From: Puccinia triticina
Taxonomy: Eukaryota > Basidiomycota > Pucciniomycetes > Pucciniales > Pucciniaceae
Direction: 5' to 3'
DNA: 64,000 nt
Assembly (NCBI RefSeq): GCF_026914185.1
Contig: NC_070568.1
Location: forward strand, 3,926,001-3,990,000
The stretch's first letter is position 1. Each line of letters opens with the position of its first letter. Positions 21,531 through 34,667 of the stretch are shown one piece after another. The notes beneath the pieces are model-generated. The model was given only the letters and a program-made list of their open reading frames with translations, made no database searches and was not told where the DNA came from. Made by a program: the position numbers and the translations under genes.

Positions 21531-23678
21531 TCAACCGCCGGTATGATTTGGGATTCGTAGAGGGAGACGGACAGATGCGGGGGGCGCATGTTCCTCGCAG
21601 CTAGCGCATACCTCCCCTCTGTTACTTGCCAAAGCAATGGAATGTGAATGCAATCCTGTCAACGCCAAGAATTCCGAGACCTTTTGCCATCCAAGGGCCT
21701 TGGTGAAGATGTTGGCCAGTTGTCTGTTGGTCGAGATCCATTCAAGGCGGACTTTCTCGGAGTACAGGAGTTCATTGATCACATGAAATTCACGGTTGAC
21801 ATGTTGATGTTCTTTTCGGGTTCGGCAATTGGAGCTGATTTGAACAGCAGCTTTGTTGTCGCACAGCAGAAGAGGAGGTGGGAGATTGACGAACTGAGAT
21901 AAAACAGAAGCTATAGTACAAGCATCTTTCGACACAAAAGACAATTATGGTGTTCAAAATTGCATAAGATTTTTTTACATAAAATCATAAACTGCAATTT
22001 TGGCTGGGAGATGTCACTTTAAGTTTTATGCACGCTGACATCTCCCAGCCAAAATTGGCTTTATGATTTTATGTAAACCGTGACATATGCAATTTTGAAC
22101 ACCATAAATGCCATGTAATCAGCCTGGCAAGTCGATCGCGCAACGCAGGTCTGCCGTTTAGAGGACCACAACACCGGGGCTCCCCATGCGGTGGAAATGA
22201 ACCCATGCACTGATCTGGAAGCCTCGCCACCCCAATTAGCGTCAACGTATGTTACGACGCCTTCCTCGACAGGTCTGGAAGCCACAATAGGTAGCGCTAA
22301 TTTCGCGCTATATTGAATGTAGGAAATTAAGTGATCAAGAGCAGCCCAGTGAGAAGCATCCGGCGCCATCGAAAAACGAGCTATGAAATTAACCGCAAAT
22401 GTGATATCGGGCCGGGATTCCATAGTTAGATAAAGAAGACAGCCAATGCGCGAGAGATAGTCAATATCCATGTCGCCATTCGAGGGGTTAGACTCAAGGT
22501 TGGTGGAAAAGATTGGAGTACGAGTACATATGGTGGAGGGCTGAAAACTCAAGATTTTTTCAATTAGCATAGGTTGGTCGATTTGGAAACCACCATCCAC
22601 CTCTCGGACCCTCAGCCCTACAATGCTTGACAAAGATTCATCCCACTTTAGATCGAGGACCGATGAGAGACAAGACTTGAGGACCTCCAGAAGTGCCTTG
22701 GAACTTGCTGTGAACAGACCATCGTCGACATGCACCCATAAGAAAGCCATGTCATTGCCAGATTGGTAGACATAGGTTGACTGATCTTCAGGACTCGGGA
22801 CAAAACCAATTTTCGCAAGTTGAGTCTTCAAGTGGATCCACCAGCATCTAGCTGCCTGGCGAGTGCCATACAGCGCCTTCCGGAGCTTGAGAACACAACC
22901 TGGCTTGGCCTTGACGCCGGGCGGAGGGCAAATGTAAACATCGTAGTCGATATCACTGTGGAGAAATGCACTCTTCACGTCAAAGGAGGCCACAGGCCAC
23001 CCAAAACGGGAAGCCATCGCCAAAAGGATTCGCAGAGAAGGAAAAGTCGGCGTTGGCGCGAAAGTTTCGCCAAAATTTCTCCCGTGAACTTGCTTGAAAC
23101 CCTGAGCGACTATTCTGGCTTTGAACTTCGAAATTTCGCCTTCTTGTGTTCGTTTTAGAGCAAACACCCAGCGACATGTGAGAATATCCCTGGCTTCGGC
23201 TTCAGGTACCTCTTCCCACACTCGCAGATCGACCATCATCCCAATTTCCGCATCAATAGCGGCCTTCCATTCGGCCCGGAGAGTCGAATTAATTGCTTGT
23301 TGATAAGTGAACGGCGCATCGGACACAAACGGAGATTCGGAAACCGCAGACTCAAGGCAGGCATCTTGGAGCTCCAGCTCACGAAGCTGACTGAAATCGC
23401 CCAGCTTTTCGACCCGAATCGAGTTGAGTATTGCATTGACAGAACCCAAGTTGGTGAGCTGAGAAGGCAGATCGTCCTCGTGAAAAATGACAGATGCTCC
23501 CCGCTCAAGTTTCTTTGAGTTCGGGTTCCACAATAGCCAGCCATGAGAGTCGTCCAGGATTCCAACATGAATGAGAGCTGTAGACCGCGGCACGAACTGT
23601 TTCGGATAGTTTATGTCGTGCAGATACGCGCGACAGCCAAACACGCGGATCATGTCAAGAGATGGCTGCTTTCCCATT
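21531..23678 (-). pseudogene. Outer copia pol, integrase end, reverse transcriptase and RNase H
   Basis: It continues from the inner insertion with the integrase C-terminal part (MIRVFGCRAYLHD), then RT (CRWVFALKRTQEGEISKFKA, FDVKSAFLHSDI, ALYGTRQAARCWW, catalytic FLWVHVDDGLF) and RNase H (TYVDANWGGEASRS, ARSTCQADYMAF). RNase H is interrupted at 22107 by a 157-bp MITE (21948-22104) and continues as KDACTIASVLSQF, LLLCDNKAAVQIS and the HVNREFHVINELL tail. A clearly inactive copy. Confidence 0.9.
21948..22104. mobile_element. Tc1/mariner-like MITE (TA target) in copia RNase H
   Basis: The ends TGGTGTTCAAAATTGCATA and complement are flanked by TA at 21946-21947 and 22105-22106. The element is a near-perfect hairpin with inner arms CAATTTTGGCTGGGAGATGTC. 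Relatives are at 46753-46907 (same interior) and 36857-37033 (same ends, different interior). Confidence 0.85.
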
Positions 23679-23683
23679 GATAA

Positions 23684-26600
23684 TGTTAAGATAGTCGAGT
23701 TATGTTTTCCTCTCCATCTTATGTTTTCTTTTTGCTACATACATTTCACATACATGTCACTTGTATTGTAGTCTACCTGGAGCAGCGTACGTGGAAGGTT
23801 TTCTCCTTATCCTTCCACAACCATCTCACTCGACTCCGCACCGTGCCCGCTGCCTCCAGGTAGAGTCTTGGTTTCTGTTTTCTTTCTTTCTCTTTTTCCT
23901 CTTTGTGTTTCACTCTTATCTTCTCATTGTGCAATGATAAACTAATCCTTCCACAACCATCTCACTCGACTCCGCACCGTGCCCGCTGCCTCCAGTCTCA
24001 GTCTTGCTTATAAGGTTATGAGCGCCAGCTAGCTTCCAGCTACGAACAGCACCGCTAGGCACGTTAAATATTGGCGTATCGAGTGTTTTCACAACCGTGG
24101 ACTACATAAGGATCACCTCTCTTTTCTCCTCTGAATATCTTCAATGTCAAACAATAAGAAAGAGGACTCACCCAGCCACACCAACATCAACCTAACCTCT
24201 CAGATGTCGGTTCCTAACTCCAAAATCTCAACAGCACGCCTTCCCATACTCAAAGACCCGGGTTCTGATTCGAACTACTTGAACTGGAAAAAAGTCGTTC
24301 TACGAGTGTTCAAGTTGGCGAAGGTCAATCATGTCCTAACCTCTGTGGATCCCATCCGTCGTTCCGCCAACTGGGACAAGGACAACGATCTTGTCTGCGC
24401 CGTCCTAGTGCAGATCGTTGATGAAGCCAATTTGCGTCATCTAGCCGATGAGGACAATGCGGCGAAAATCTGGGCCAATCTTTCCAAGGCTCATCAGGAC
24501 ACCTCGTCCGGTGGTTGAATCTATTGGATCCGCAAACTTCTTAATGCACGAATGGAAGGTGACGACATCCACTCCCATCTCGACACACTGGCGAAGCACT
24601 ACAAGCGTCTAAACGCTCTCATCACCCCCCAGAAGCCTCTCACAGCGGAAGATGTCCACAGTGCGGCCATCCTCAGCTCTCTTTCCCCCAACTGGATACC
24701 CTGCGTCTCGGCTCTAATGAACCAGGAGGATGTGAAGACGGAAACGTACGTCTCCGCTCTGAATAACGAAGCCATCTGTCAAGAATCACAGGGCAATATC
24801 ATTTCTGTCTTGTCCACCAAGCCCAATCCTTCCAATTCAAATGTCCCCGCCAACGCTTCCAACGGACCCCGGAGCGATTCCGCCAAGAAACCCCGCCGAT
24901 GCCCCCTCTGCAATAGTGACTCACACGACCTCAACTCTTTTCATAACACCCGAAGGCTCATCGCAGAGCACAAGGCTGCTCAGAAGGCCCGCTGGGAGGC
25001 AAACCAGCAAGACAAAGGCCCCTCCCCAAACAAGCCCGCAGCTCGAGCTGGACGTACCTCCGCCGCAACACTCGGTCAAGCTTCTCACAAATACAATGAG
25101 GACGAGGCCTCCAATTACTCTGGCTCAGAAGTCAAGGTCAGGGCTGGCAATGCAGTGATCTCTCTCTCCATCCCGTCAGACTTACCCCGAGGGGGGGACG
25201 CCAACATAGACTCTGGATGCTTGATGTCAATGACACCAGACATCTCAGTCATCAATACTCCGAAGCCCGATCAAACTCCTGTCCGTCTGGCCGATCACTC
25301 AACCGTTGAGGCCTCTCACAAAGGCCTCATGAAGCTTCCTCTTGCTGGCAAAAAGTCGGTCAAATCTCTCGTGGTTCCGGCTCTCCATGAGCCCCTTCTC
25401 TCAGTAGCCGCCATGTGCAACGAGGGGCTCACAGTAGTCTTCACAAGGTCGTCCTGCGACTTCTTCACCACTCCTTCGACTCAAATCACCGGTGATCTTG
25501 CGGGACGAGGATATAGGCGAGGAAACCTCTACTACCTACCGTCCGAGCCTGTAAGCTCGAACTCGTCTCTCTCTCTCACCCCAAAACCTCAGGATGGGTC
25601 TCTCATGGCCTATCACCTTTGTTTCTCTCACATTGGCATCAAACCGTTAAAATCCTTCCTGAAAATCCACGGGATTGTACCCACAGTGATGAACAAGGTC
25701 GACGTTCAACGATGTCCGATATGTGTTCAGGCCAAGATGCCTCGAAAAGCGTTCAAATCCCGATCCTCTCACCGGTTGTCGATCCCCGGACAAATCATTC
25801 ACTCCGACGTTGGATCATATGAGGTGATGTTGAGGGAGGGGTACAAGTATTTCATTACCTTTATCAACGATTGTTCCAAGTTTCTCTCAATCTACCCCAT
25901 GAAATCCAAAAGCGATTCGTTCGCATGTTTTAAGATTTTCCGTGCCTTCTTTGAGAAAAATGGGTCCCACAAAGTCCTATCCTTAAGAACCAATAACGGC
26001 GGTGAATACGTTTCAAACGACTTCTCATCCTACCTGTCTCAAGCCGGTATCAAACATGAACCAGGTCCCCCACATTCCCCGGAGCTAAACGGAGTTGCAG
26101 AACGTACCAACAGAACCATCAGTAATCTTGTCCGGTCTTCGCTGCTAAGCGCCAATCTTCCGAAGTCCTTCTGGGTGGACGCAATCAGACACTCTATGTA
26201 CACTTACAACTCTTTCCCCTGTCATACACCCGTAGGTTTCAAGTCACCAGTTTCAGTCCTGGGCGAGCCCTTGGTTGACGCCAAGACAATCCATCCGTCT
26301 GGCTGCCTTGTCTGGTACAAAATCCCCGAAGCAAATCGAAAAAAGCTAGATCAACAAGGTCGGGCCTCCATCCTTCTGTCGTATCTCTCCGATGGAAACG
26401 GCTTTCAACTGTGGGACTTGGAGAAACGGTCCGTTCTGAAGTCCAGAGACGTTATGTTTGATGATGCTGTCTTCCCCTACGGAACTAAACTCAACCCACC
26501 TCCATCACCATTGACAGTGGAGATTGATTGGCCTCAATCAACAGCTCACAAGCCCTTGATCCCTGCTCAGAACGGCATTACAGATACCCCTATACCATTG

Positions 26601-29153
26601 GCTTCGCCACTCTCTGGCTCCCCTTTGCCTTCCCTTCCTACGACAGATCCTCTTCCCCTACCCAAAGAAGATTCTATTCCTCCTCGTCGTCCGGCGACGC
26701 CGGATCTTCCCCCTCTGAACATCCCCCTTAAACCACGCTTCGACCGTCGACTAACAGCTTCCATCCACGCTCCTGGCAATGCGCCTCGCGTACCGGACAA
26801 GATCTCTTCGGACTCTGACTCTTCTGGAAAAAGTCCGGCCCATTCGCCCCCATCCCTGTCTCCGGTTAGTCCGCCCCAGTCAGATATCTCTATCATTTCA
26901 TTACCTCCCCTTCCGCTGTTCCCACCAGCGCGCTCCTCTCCTTCCCCACCGCCACGTTCTCCCGAGTCGCCGGCTCCTGTGTTGCCGGTCTGTCGTCCGA
27001 AATCTCCAACTCCAAAACCTGTCTCACCGCCCCCTCGTCGTCGCTCAGGTAGGGAGCGTAAGGCTCCTGATCGCTACGGTCAGTGGTCTAAAAGTACCAC
27101 TCTGGACTCAGAGATTGACACGCCTAAGACCTGGCGACAACTAATGAAGTCCCCTCACAAACATCGTTGGCTCAAGGCGGCGGAAGATGAGTTTGCGTCC
27201 CTGTTAGGAATGCATACGTGGCGCCTGGTTCCGCGACCTGCACGACGAAAAATCATCAAATCAAAGTGGGTATTTAAGGTAAAAAGACGGCCCGATCACT
27301 CTATTCAGAAGCTCAAGGCCCGTCTGGTGGCCATGGGGTACTCTCAAGTCCAGGGACTGGACTATGACGAGGTCTTTTCACCAACCTTGCGTCTCGAAAC
27401 CCTCCGCATAATGTTCACCCTTCTGGCAAGCCGAAGCTGGAAGGGCCGTCAGGTGGACTTCAAGACCGCGTTTCTCAACGGAAATCTTGACCAGCCTGTC
27501 TTTATGGAGCAACCGCCAGGATTTGAAGATCCACAACACCCTGATTGGGTCTGCGAAGTCAACAGATCCCTATACGGCCTGAAGCAATCCCCCCGCCAAT
27601 GGAACATCGAGCTTCATAAAGCTCTCCTCGATCTTGGTCTCTCAAACTCGAAATATGATCCCACCCTCTACTTTAAACTTCAATCAGGCACTCTTGTTGG
27701 CGCTCTCACCACCCATGTCGACGATCTAGCCATTGTCGGTGAACCAGTCTTCGTTGACTCCATCATTGCAGCCGTCGGCAAGCGCTTTAAGATTGGCGCT
27801 GACGAGGACTTAAATCACTTCCTGTTGTTAAAAATCACTCGCGATGTGCCAAACAAATTCGTGTTTTTGAATCAATCCCACTACATTGATGAAATTTGTA
27901 ACCACTTCATTGGGGATCAACACCTCACGGTCTCGACTCCCACCGACTCAAATTTCAAGAATCTCTGCCACCGTATTCCTTCCGATCCTCCCTCTTCAGG
28001 CCCATACCCTCAACTCATTGGCGCTTTGTTGTGGGTTTCTCAATGTACACGCCCGGATATCTCCTTTGCAGTGAACCGATTGTCCCAGCATCTGCGCGAT
28101 CCGTCTGAAGCTCACTGGCGAGCCGCGGTTTGTATTCTAAACTATCTTGTTTCGACAAAGAATCTCAAACTCCGTCTGGGGGGAGACCTGTCTCTCTCTG
28201 GATTCTCGGATTCCAATTGGGCGGAGGACCGGGATGATTGCCGCTCAACCTCAGCGTACACCTATTGGGTTGGCAAAGGCGCCATTTCGTGGAAATCTCG
28301 CAAGCAAGCCACGGTGTTGCTGTCAAGCACCAAGGCTGAATACAAGGCACTTTCTGACTCATGTAAGGAAGGTCTTTGGCTCCAACACGTCCTCACAGAA
28401 CTCCACCTCCGTCCAGACACTGCCATCCCCATTCACGTTGACAACGAGGGTGCTGAGGCCCTAGCGAAAAATCCTGAACATCATGCCCGGACCAAACACA
28501 TTCATGCCCGCTTCCACTTCATCCGAGAATGCGTACAAGACGGCACAGTCTCACTCCTTCATGTGTCAACCAAAGATATGCTTGCCGATATGCTCACAAA
28601 ACCGCTCCCGCGAGTCGCCCTGGAAAGACATCGGCAACTCTTTGGCATTGTCAGTTAGCTCACCGTCCAACCAGTTACTTCTCACCCCTTTTCTTTCTTC
28701 CTACTCTGTGTTTCTCTTCCTTCTCTCTTCTTCTATATTTTCTCTTTCTCCTTAAATTTCTCTCTTTTCTTTCTTTTCCTTTTTTTTCTTTTCAAACTTT
28801 CTCATGTATGCAGCAAGGGGGGGTGTTAAGATAGTCGAGTTATGTTTTCCTCTCCATCTTATGTTTTCTTTTTGCTACATACATTTCACATACATGTCAC
28901 TTGTATTGTATTCTACCTGGAGCAGCGTACGTGGAAGGTTTTCTCCTTATCCTTCCACAACCATCTCACTCGACTCCGCACCGTGCCCACTGCCTCCAGG
29001 TAGAGTCTTGGTTTCTGTTTTCTTTCTTTCTCTTTTTCCTCTTTGTGTTTCACTCTTATCTTCTCATTGTGCAATGATAAACTAATCCTTCCACAACCAT
29101 CTCACTCGACTCCGCACCGTGCCCGCTGCCTCCAGTCTCAGTCTTGCTTATCA
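23684..29153 (+). mobile_element. Inner Ty1/copia retrotransposon, young (TSD GATAA)
   Basis: Two 330-bp LTRs (TGTTAAG...TTATCA) lie at 23684-24013 and 28824-29153 and differ at about three positions (~99% identical). GATAA is duplicated at 23679-23683 and 29154-29158. The primer-binding site GGTTATGAGCGCC directly follows the 5' LTR and again corresponds to the initiator tRNA-Met anticodon region. A polypurine tract (CAGCAAGGGGGGG, 28811-28823) precedes the 3' LTR. It landed in the integrase of the outer copia element. Confidence 0.97.
24144..28658 (+). pseudogene. Inner copia gag-pol polyprotein, one stop and one integrase active-site change
   Basis: A 1,504-codon frame encodes gag (DSNYLNWKKVVLRVFKLAK), a knuckle (CPLCNSDSHDLNSF, last Cys replaced by Phe), protease (NIDSGCLMSMTPD), integrase, RT (AMGYSQVQGLDYDEVFSP, YGLKQSPRQWN, THVDDLAIVG) and RNase H (GFSDSNWAEDRDDCRSTSAY, LSSTKAEYKALSDSCKEG, THVST-type tail). 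TGA at 24516-24518 interrupts gag. The second integrase Asp is Asn (RTNNGGEY, codon 25992-25994). Both lesions are single transitions that fit TCG to TTG change, on the plus and minus strand respectively. Otherwise it is full length, with the Pro/Ser-rich integrase-RT linker intact. It is likely a recently inserted, now inactive copy. Confidence 0.95.
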
Positions 29154-29158
29154 GATAA

Positions 29159-30286
29159 TTCATACGGCGACTTCTCAGCTCCAGTATGTACAACCCTGTT
29201 GAAGATGTACGCGGCCTGTTTCATGGCTAGAAACCAGAGAGATGGAGGTAACTTAGCATGAATTAAAAATGTCCGCGCCATGTCCAGTAACGTCCGATTT
29301 GTCCTCTCAACATTGCCGTTCTGATGATGCTTGTACGGGATGCTCAGCTCGTGGCGAATATTATGATCTTGAAGGAATTTATTGAATTTTTTTGAAATTA
29401 ATTCTCCAGCGTTGTCTGATCGAATTGTTTTGATAGTGTGTGGGGTCAAATTGTTGAAATTCAGAATCCAATCCAAAACCGCCTTACCCGCAGCCGCCTT
29501 GCCTTTGAGACCCACAACTAAGGTCATACGTGAAAACACATCATGAATAACGAGTCCATAAGTGCTCCCATCAAGGGCTTCAGGAAAGGGGCCAACAAGA
29601 TCTATTCCCACCACACTGCCAGGCGCGTCGGCTACTTCACGAGATGGAGACTGAACGGGATCATGTGTGCTTTTCGATAGAGAACAAGAATGGCATTTTG
29701 ACTTTGGAAGGGGTAGTTTTTTTAAAGGAATTCCATGTACATATTGATTGTTTATGGTCCGATTAAAGAAGCGCACTGCTATGTGGCCAAGCCAAGCATG
29801 CCAGAGATCCAAGGTAGAGAGGGAACACAACTGAGGAGAGAGATAACATTACTGAAGGGAAGCAGAAGACGTGGGGGAAGGAATAAAACATTGATATTGA
29901 CTTATGTACGTCAGTAAGAGTTGGTTCCGTTGGCTAAAAGTGAAACGACCGTCCTCAAAAGCAACACCACCGTCCCATTTGTCGAAATAACCGACCAAAA
30001 TGACAGTTCCGGAGAACCGAGGCACCAGTAAGACATATTTGGGATACAAATCTCCGAAACGTGTAGGCACAACCGCGTCTCCAATGCCGTCTACAGGAAT
30101 GCGGTCTTGAGACGCGACACGCAACCGTAAATTAGCAGGGCGTATATGGGAGAAAAAAGACTGATGTGATGTTACATGATGCGTAGCGCCTGTGTCACAG
30201 AGGAGATCCTCTGAACTTTCTGGTGTTGCTGAGATTGACGCCAACTCTCCAGACCTGGTGACCAATCGCCCCGAGAGGACCTTCAA
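29159..30286 (-). pseudogene. Outer copia pol, protease and integrase part
   Basis: An aspartic protease motif (LLCDTGATHHVTSH) is followed, after a stop near 29849, by the GAG-pre-integrase domain (LWHAWLGHIAVRF, CHSCSLSK) and the integrase core. The DDE residues are all visible: GIDLVGPFP, RSDNAGELISKKF and HQNGNVERTNRTLLDMARTF. The frame ends at the GATAA target site of the inner copia element and resumes at 23678 on its other side. Confidence 0.88.
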
Positions 30287-30289
30287 TTT

Positions 30290-31603
30290 TTGAGGCCGCC
30301 ACGCCGGGTTCTTCTTCCTTGGATCTTCAAGCGGCGGGAGATTGTTTTTTACCCGCGGGCAATCAGGCGCCCAGTGACCCTATTCCCAGCAGACGTTGCA
30401 CGGGGAATCAGCCGCCAGTTACTGTCTCGCCCAATTGTCTGGAGGCGGAGTAGCCGGGCTAGGAGACTCATGGCTTCGCTGGGGCTGTTGCCGGGATGAA
30501 CCGCGAGATCCACGAAAACCTCCTCGACCGCGTCTACCACGATAGGAACCAGAGGGAGATCCGCGGCCGGAAGTCGACGAGACAGCCATTGCCAATGCCG
30601 TCCCCCAAGCCGAAGCCGATTGATGGAGACGAGTTGCCATATGTGGGAGTTCCTCCGAGGTGACAATGTGGTCCGGCTTGATGGCAATCCGGGAATCAAC
30701 GGAATCAGCCATGATTTGCTGATATCGGTGGGTGATTGCATGAAAAGAGACAGCTAGACACTTATCTACTGTCAAACCCCCCAGCCTCTCATCCAGATCA
30801 ATCCAGCTCCGCTTCAAAGCCTCATAACTGGACGATATCGAGTCCGATGAATCTGGGGCCTGTGCAATGTCGGACCATTGACTCAGGATGAGAGACCAGG
30901 AAGTGCCCGCAAATCGCTTCTTCAAAGACTGGTAGGCCCCATATGCGGTCAACCCGTTGAGGGATGAGCGTAGCGCCGGATCGATTGAATGTTGAAGGAG
31001 GGCCAAAACACCGTTGGATGTCGCCGGATCAGTCGCCAAAACGTTGGTGTCGAAGAACTTGGCATTTTGCGTTATGCTCTTGACGGTGTTGATCACTGCA
31101 GCTGACCACAACGGAAAATTTGTTCCGTCCAGAGAGAGTTGAGGGGACATCTGCTGACCGAGTTGATGCCATTGAAGTTGGCTGGAGACAAGGGAGGATG
31201 AGGCCGCAGCAATTGTCTGGCTGTTGTTTGAAAGGTTCCGAATGAGAAGAACCTTCAGGAGGTTGTCATCTATCCCGGCAAGGCCTGTTCTTTCCAATTC
31301 CCGAGCAATAATAGCGTCAAGAAATTCCGGGGGTTTAGAATCTCTGGTTTCCGGAAAGGGATTTTTGGCGGGGGATTGGTTGGAGATGGTGTGGTCAACG
31401 GAAGAGGAAGGGAAGGGGATGTTTGATTGTTCAGCCAACATGGTATGAGACAAAGCGGATGAGAGAGAAGATTCTGCCGATACAAAAGGATTCAAGTCAA
31501 AAGACTCCTCGGGGATGGAAGTGAGTGGTCTTTGGGGTGGGGTTACTCTAGCTGAGAAATCCGGTCGAATAAGGTCAGGCCGATCAGATCTCGTGTTGAC
31601 CAT
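30290..31603 (-). pseudogene. Outer copia gag
   Basis: From the ATG at 31603 (MVNTRSDRPDL) the frame encodes a capsid-like region (LSLDGTNFPLWSAAVINTVK, LSQWSDIAQAPDSSDS, SWIDLDERLGGLTVDKCLA), a Gly/Arg-rich segment (RGRRGRGGFRGSRGSSRQQ) and a CCHC zinc knuckle. TAA at 30419-30421 and TAG at 30380-30382 interrupt it, the second inside the knuckle (CNVCWE then stop then GHWAPDC). Both fit CAA or CAG changed by C to T. Gag and pol form one frame, as in most copia elements. Confidence 0.85.
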
Positions 31604-31989
31604 AAAGATGTTTGGCAAAAAAACCACGAAAGGGTGGAAGTAAATATGTTTGAGAAAGAATGTTTCTCGGGAGGAGAGCAGACGGATCAACAAGCTATCC
31701 ATAGAAAGGTGAAGCTTAGCAATAAGATATATCCCGCTGGTCACAGCGCGGGCTCATAACCTGTAGAGCTATGAATCCTAATATCTGAGTAAGACAAAGA
31801 AAACTCCCCCAAGGGACATATATTTCATGAAGAGAGACTATATATAGTAATTGTAAGTACATAATTTGGTTGATGAGATAATAAAACCATAATAGACTAT
31901 GTATATGTAAATAGTGTGAGAACAAATGTGTAAGATCATGAGAAAATATAGAAATAGAAAATAAACCCATATTTTGGAACAACACTCAC

Positions 31990-33560
31990 TGCCTTGCCAT
32001 TAGAGCATTCACATTTTTTGGGTGAAGTTGAAAATTTTGGGCAGCCTGGGAGCATCCCCAGTGGAGGCGGTATTTTTGGGGCTGTAAAGGCAGCGGATGC
32101 AGCCCAAACTTTTTAAATTTAATGTGACAGCCCGCTAGTCACCAAACTGATCGGACTGTAGATGCTACATTTGTGGGTTTTGTGGTCAGTAAAGGTACAT
32201 AATGAAACTTTGAGGGCTTGTGAAAATTTTGGTCACCATCTGGCAGAAGGATTCACATGCTGGGATGAGATATAGTGGCAGAAACACCAAGAAACTACCA
32301 AAGTATTGATATTTGGGAACTGGTGAGACTGTAGCTGCTACATTTGGGGGCTTTGTGGTCAGTAAAGGTACGTAATGAAGATTTGAAGGCATTTCAACAT
32401 TTTGGTAACCATATGGCAAAATATCTCCCACACTGGGATGAGATATAGTGGCAGAAACACCGAGAAACTACCAAAATAGTGATATTTGGAAACTGATCAG
32501 ACTGTAGCTGCTACATTGGGGAGTTTTGTGGTCAGTAAAGGTACATGATGAATCTTTGGGGGCCTGCCAACACTTTTTTAACCATATGGCAGAAGGATTC
32601 CCACGCTGAGATGAGATATAGTGGTAGAAACACCAAAGGACTACCAAAGTAGTGATATTTGGGAACTGATCAGACTGCAGCTGCTACATTTGGGGGTTTT
32701 GTGGTCAGTAAAGGTACATAATGAAACTTTGGGGCATTTAAACATTTTGGCCACCATCTGGCAGAAGGATTCTCACAATGGGATGAGATATAGTGGCAGA
32801 AACACCAAGAAACTACCAAAGTAGTGATATTTGGGACTGATCAGACTGTAGCTGCTACATTTGAGGGTTTTGTGGTCAGTAAAGGTACACAATGAAACTT
32901 TGGGGGCTTGTAAACATTTTGGTCACCATCTAGCGGAAGGATTCCCACGCTGGGATCAGATATAGTGGCAGAAACACCAAGAAACTACCAAACTAGGGAT
33001 ATTTGGGAACTGATCAGACTGTGGCTGCTACATTTGGAGGCTTTGTGGTCATTAAAGGTACTCAATGAAACTTTGGGGGCTTGTAAACATTTTGGTATCC
33101 ATATGGCAGAAGTATTCCCACGCTGCACTGATATATAGTGGCAGAAACACCAAGAAACTACCAAAGTAGTGATATTTGGGAACTGATCAGACTGTATTTG
33201 CTACATTTGGCAGTTTTGTGGTCAGTAAAGGTCCATAATGAAACTTTGGGGGCCTGCAAAAATTTTGGTAACCATATGGCAGAAGGATTCCCAGGCTGGG
33301 ATGAGATATAGTGGCAGAAACACCAAGAAACTACCAAAGTAGTGATATTTGGAAACTGATCAGACTGTAGCTGCTACATTTGGGGGTTTTGTGGTCAGTG
33401 AAGGTAAATAATGAAACTTTGGGGAATTTCCAACATTTTGGTAACAATATCTTGGAAGAATTCCCACACTGGGATGAGATATAGTGGCAGAAAGACCAAG
33501 AAAATACCAAAGTAGTGACATTTGGCAACTGATCAGATTGTAGCTGCTGCATAATGGATG
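31990..33560. repeat. 173-bp tandem satellite, eight or more copies
   Basis: From about 32143 to 33560 a unit recurs with GATATTTGGGAACTGATCAG at 32308, 32481, 32653, 32826, 32998, 33171, 33344 and 33517: a strict 172-173-bp period. Other landmarks are TTTGTGGTCAGTAAAGG and GAGATATAGTGGCAGAAAC. Copies differ by scattered substitutions. 31990-32142 is single-copy sequence starting with TTAGAGCATTCAC, which resembles a Harbinger terminus without a partner. Confidence 0.9.
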
Positions 33561-34667
33561 TGAACCCAAACACAATATTTCTGGGTTTTATATGCAGAAC
33601 AATTGTCTGATGAAATTTTATGTGGAAGTATTCCTCATTAATCTGTGGTTGATAACAAAAGTAGTTAAAAAAAGAACCTGACAAAAATATGCTAAACCAT
33701 GGTAAACTAATTTCAAAAAGGCCTTCTATGCATGTAGCACTTCAAGTTTGATGTGCAATCTCTTCAGGAAGTTTAACCAAGCAAATTAACAATTTCTGCA
33801 GGATGATATCATGAGAGAGGTCAGGGGTCAATGTTTTTCCTTTTTTGAAAAAAAGTAGATTTGGAGACTTCTGATAACATCAATTGTTGAAGTAAAAAAA
33901 AAAAAAAAAAAAAAATAATAAAAAATTGAGACCCATCAGTTACCCTGGATTAATCCTAAAACTTGCAATGTCTTTTTTTTCATGAGGAATTGAATGGTGT
34001 ATATTGTAGAAATTTATGAATGTTATCAGGCAAGAAAAAAAAGATTCCTGTGGCTTGAAGCTAACACAGGGGGAAGGAGAGAGATTATAGAAGAGTATTA
34101 AGGAGACATGGAACACAGACAAAGGTATCAAGAGGAATATAAAAAAAAATGATCAATATAAATTGATCAACATACGCTATATTGATCAACACACGACATC
34201 ACAAATTCATCCATCTTGGTAGTGAAATTAACAGCCAAACAGCCGGCACTTGACTTCAGGCAAGTTTAACATAACTTGCCTGGGGTCGGTTTGCCAACAA
34301 ACGGGCTTGACCTGACAACAGCCGGTGGGAAAAGTGGCAAGATGCCGGCCTCCAGGCTAAACCCAAAAAAAGGGCAGAGGGGGCCAAGACAAAGTCCTCC
34401 CATCAGAGGGACACATCACCCTTGGCCCTTGCCCATCCACCCACCTCATTTTTTCTAAGTCCGCTCATCGGATCACAGCCACCCTCCATCTCCCCCACCC
34501 TCACCAACCCACATCCTCAGATGTGTCCCTCTGCGCCTGGCTCCTCCTTGCCCAGCCCACACCCCATCCACAGCACGCCCACCTCCACATCACATCCTCC
34601 AGCGAGCTCCGCAGCAAAATTTGGTTAGTTGTTTTTGTTTGATCTTTTCTTTTTTTATTTTATAAAC
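33561..34667. other. Intergenic, no gene recognised
   Basis: AT-rich sequence with a poly-A run (33894-33916), then a C-rich stretch with CCACC-type low complexity (34380-34620) that probably is the promoter and 5' UTR side of the following gene. No RNA gene or transposon end was identified. Confidence 0.4.

Larger units (their letters stand above)
21042..31984 (-). mobile_element. Outer Ty1/copia retrotransposon (TSD CTCAC), interrupted by a second copia element
   Basis: The LTRs (TGTAGAG...AACAACA) are 223 bp each, at 21042-21264 (3' LTR) and 31762-31984 (5' LTR), with about four differences. CTCAC is duplicated at 21037-21041 and 31985-31989. On the minus strand a polypurine tract (GATGAGGGGGGGAG) precedes the 3' LTR. 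GGTTATGAGCCCGCGCTG directly follows the 5' LTR and is complementary to the anticodon region of initiator tRNA-Met, the half-tRNA priming used by copia and Ty5. The element itself is about 5.5 kb; another 5.47 kb is the nested element 23684-29153. Confidence 0.95.

Noticed and set aside
22820..23518. Plus-strand ORFs across the outer copia RT
   Set aside because: Antisense shadows of the minus-strand pol gene.
31999..32142. Harbinger-like left end TTAGAGCATTCAC
   Set aside because: No complementary right end or duplication found nearby.
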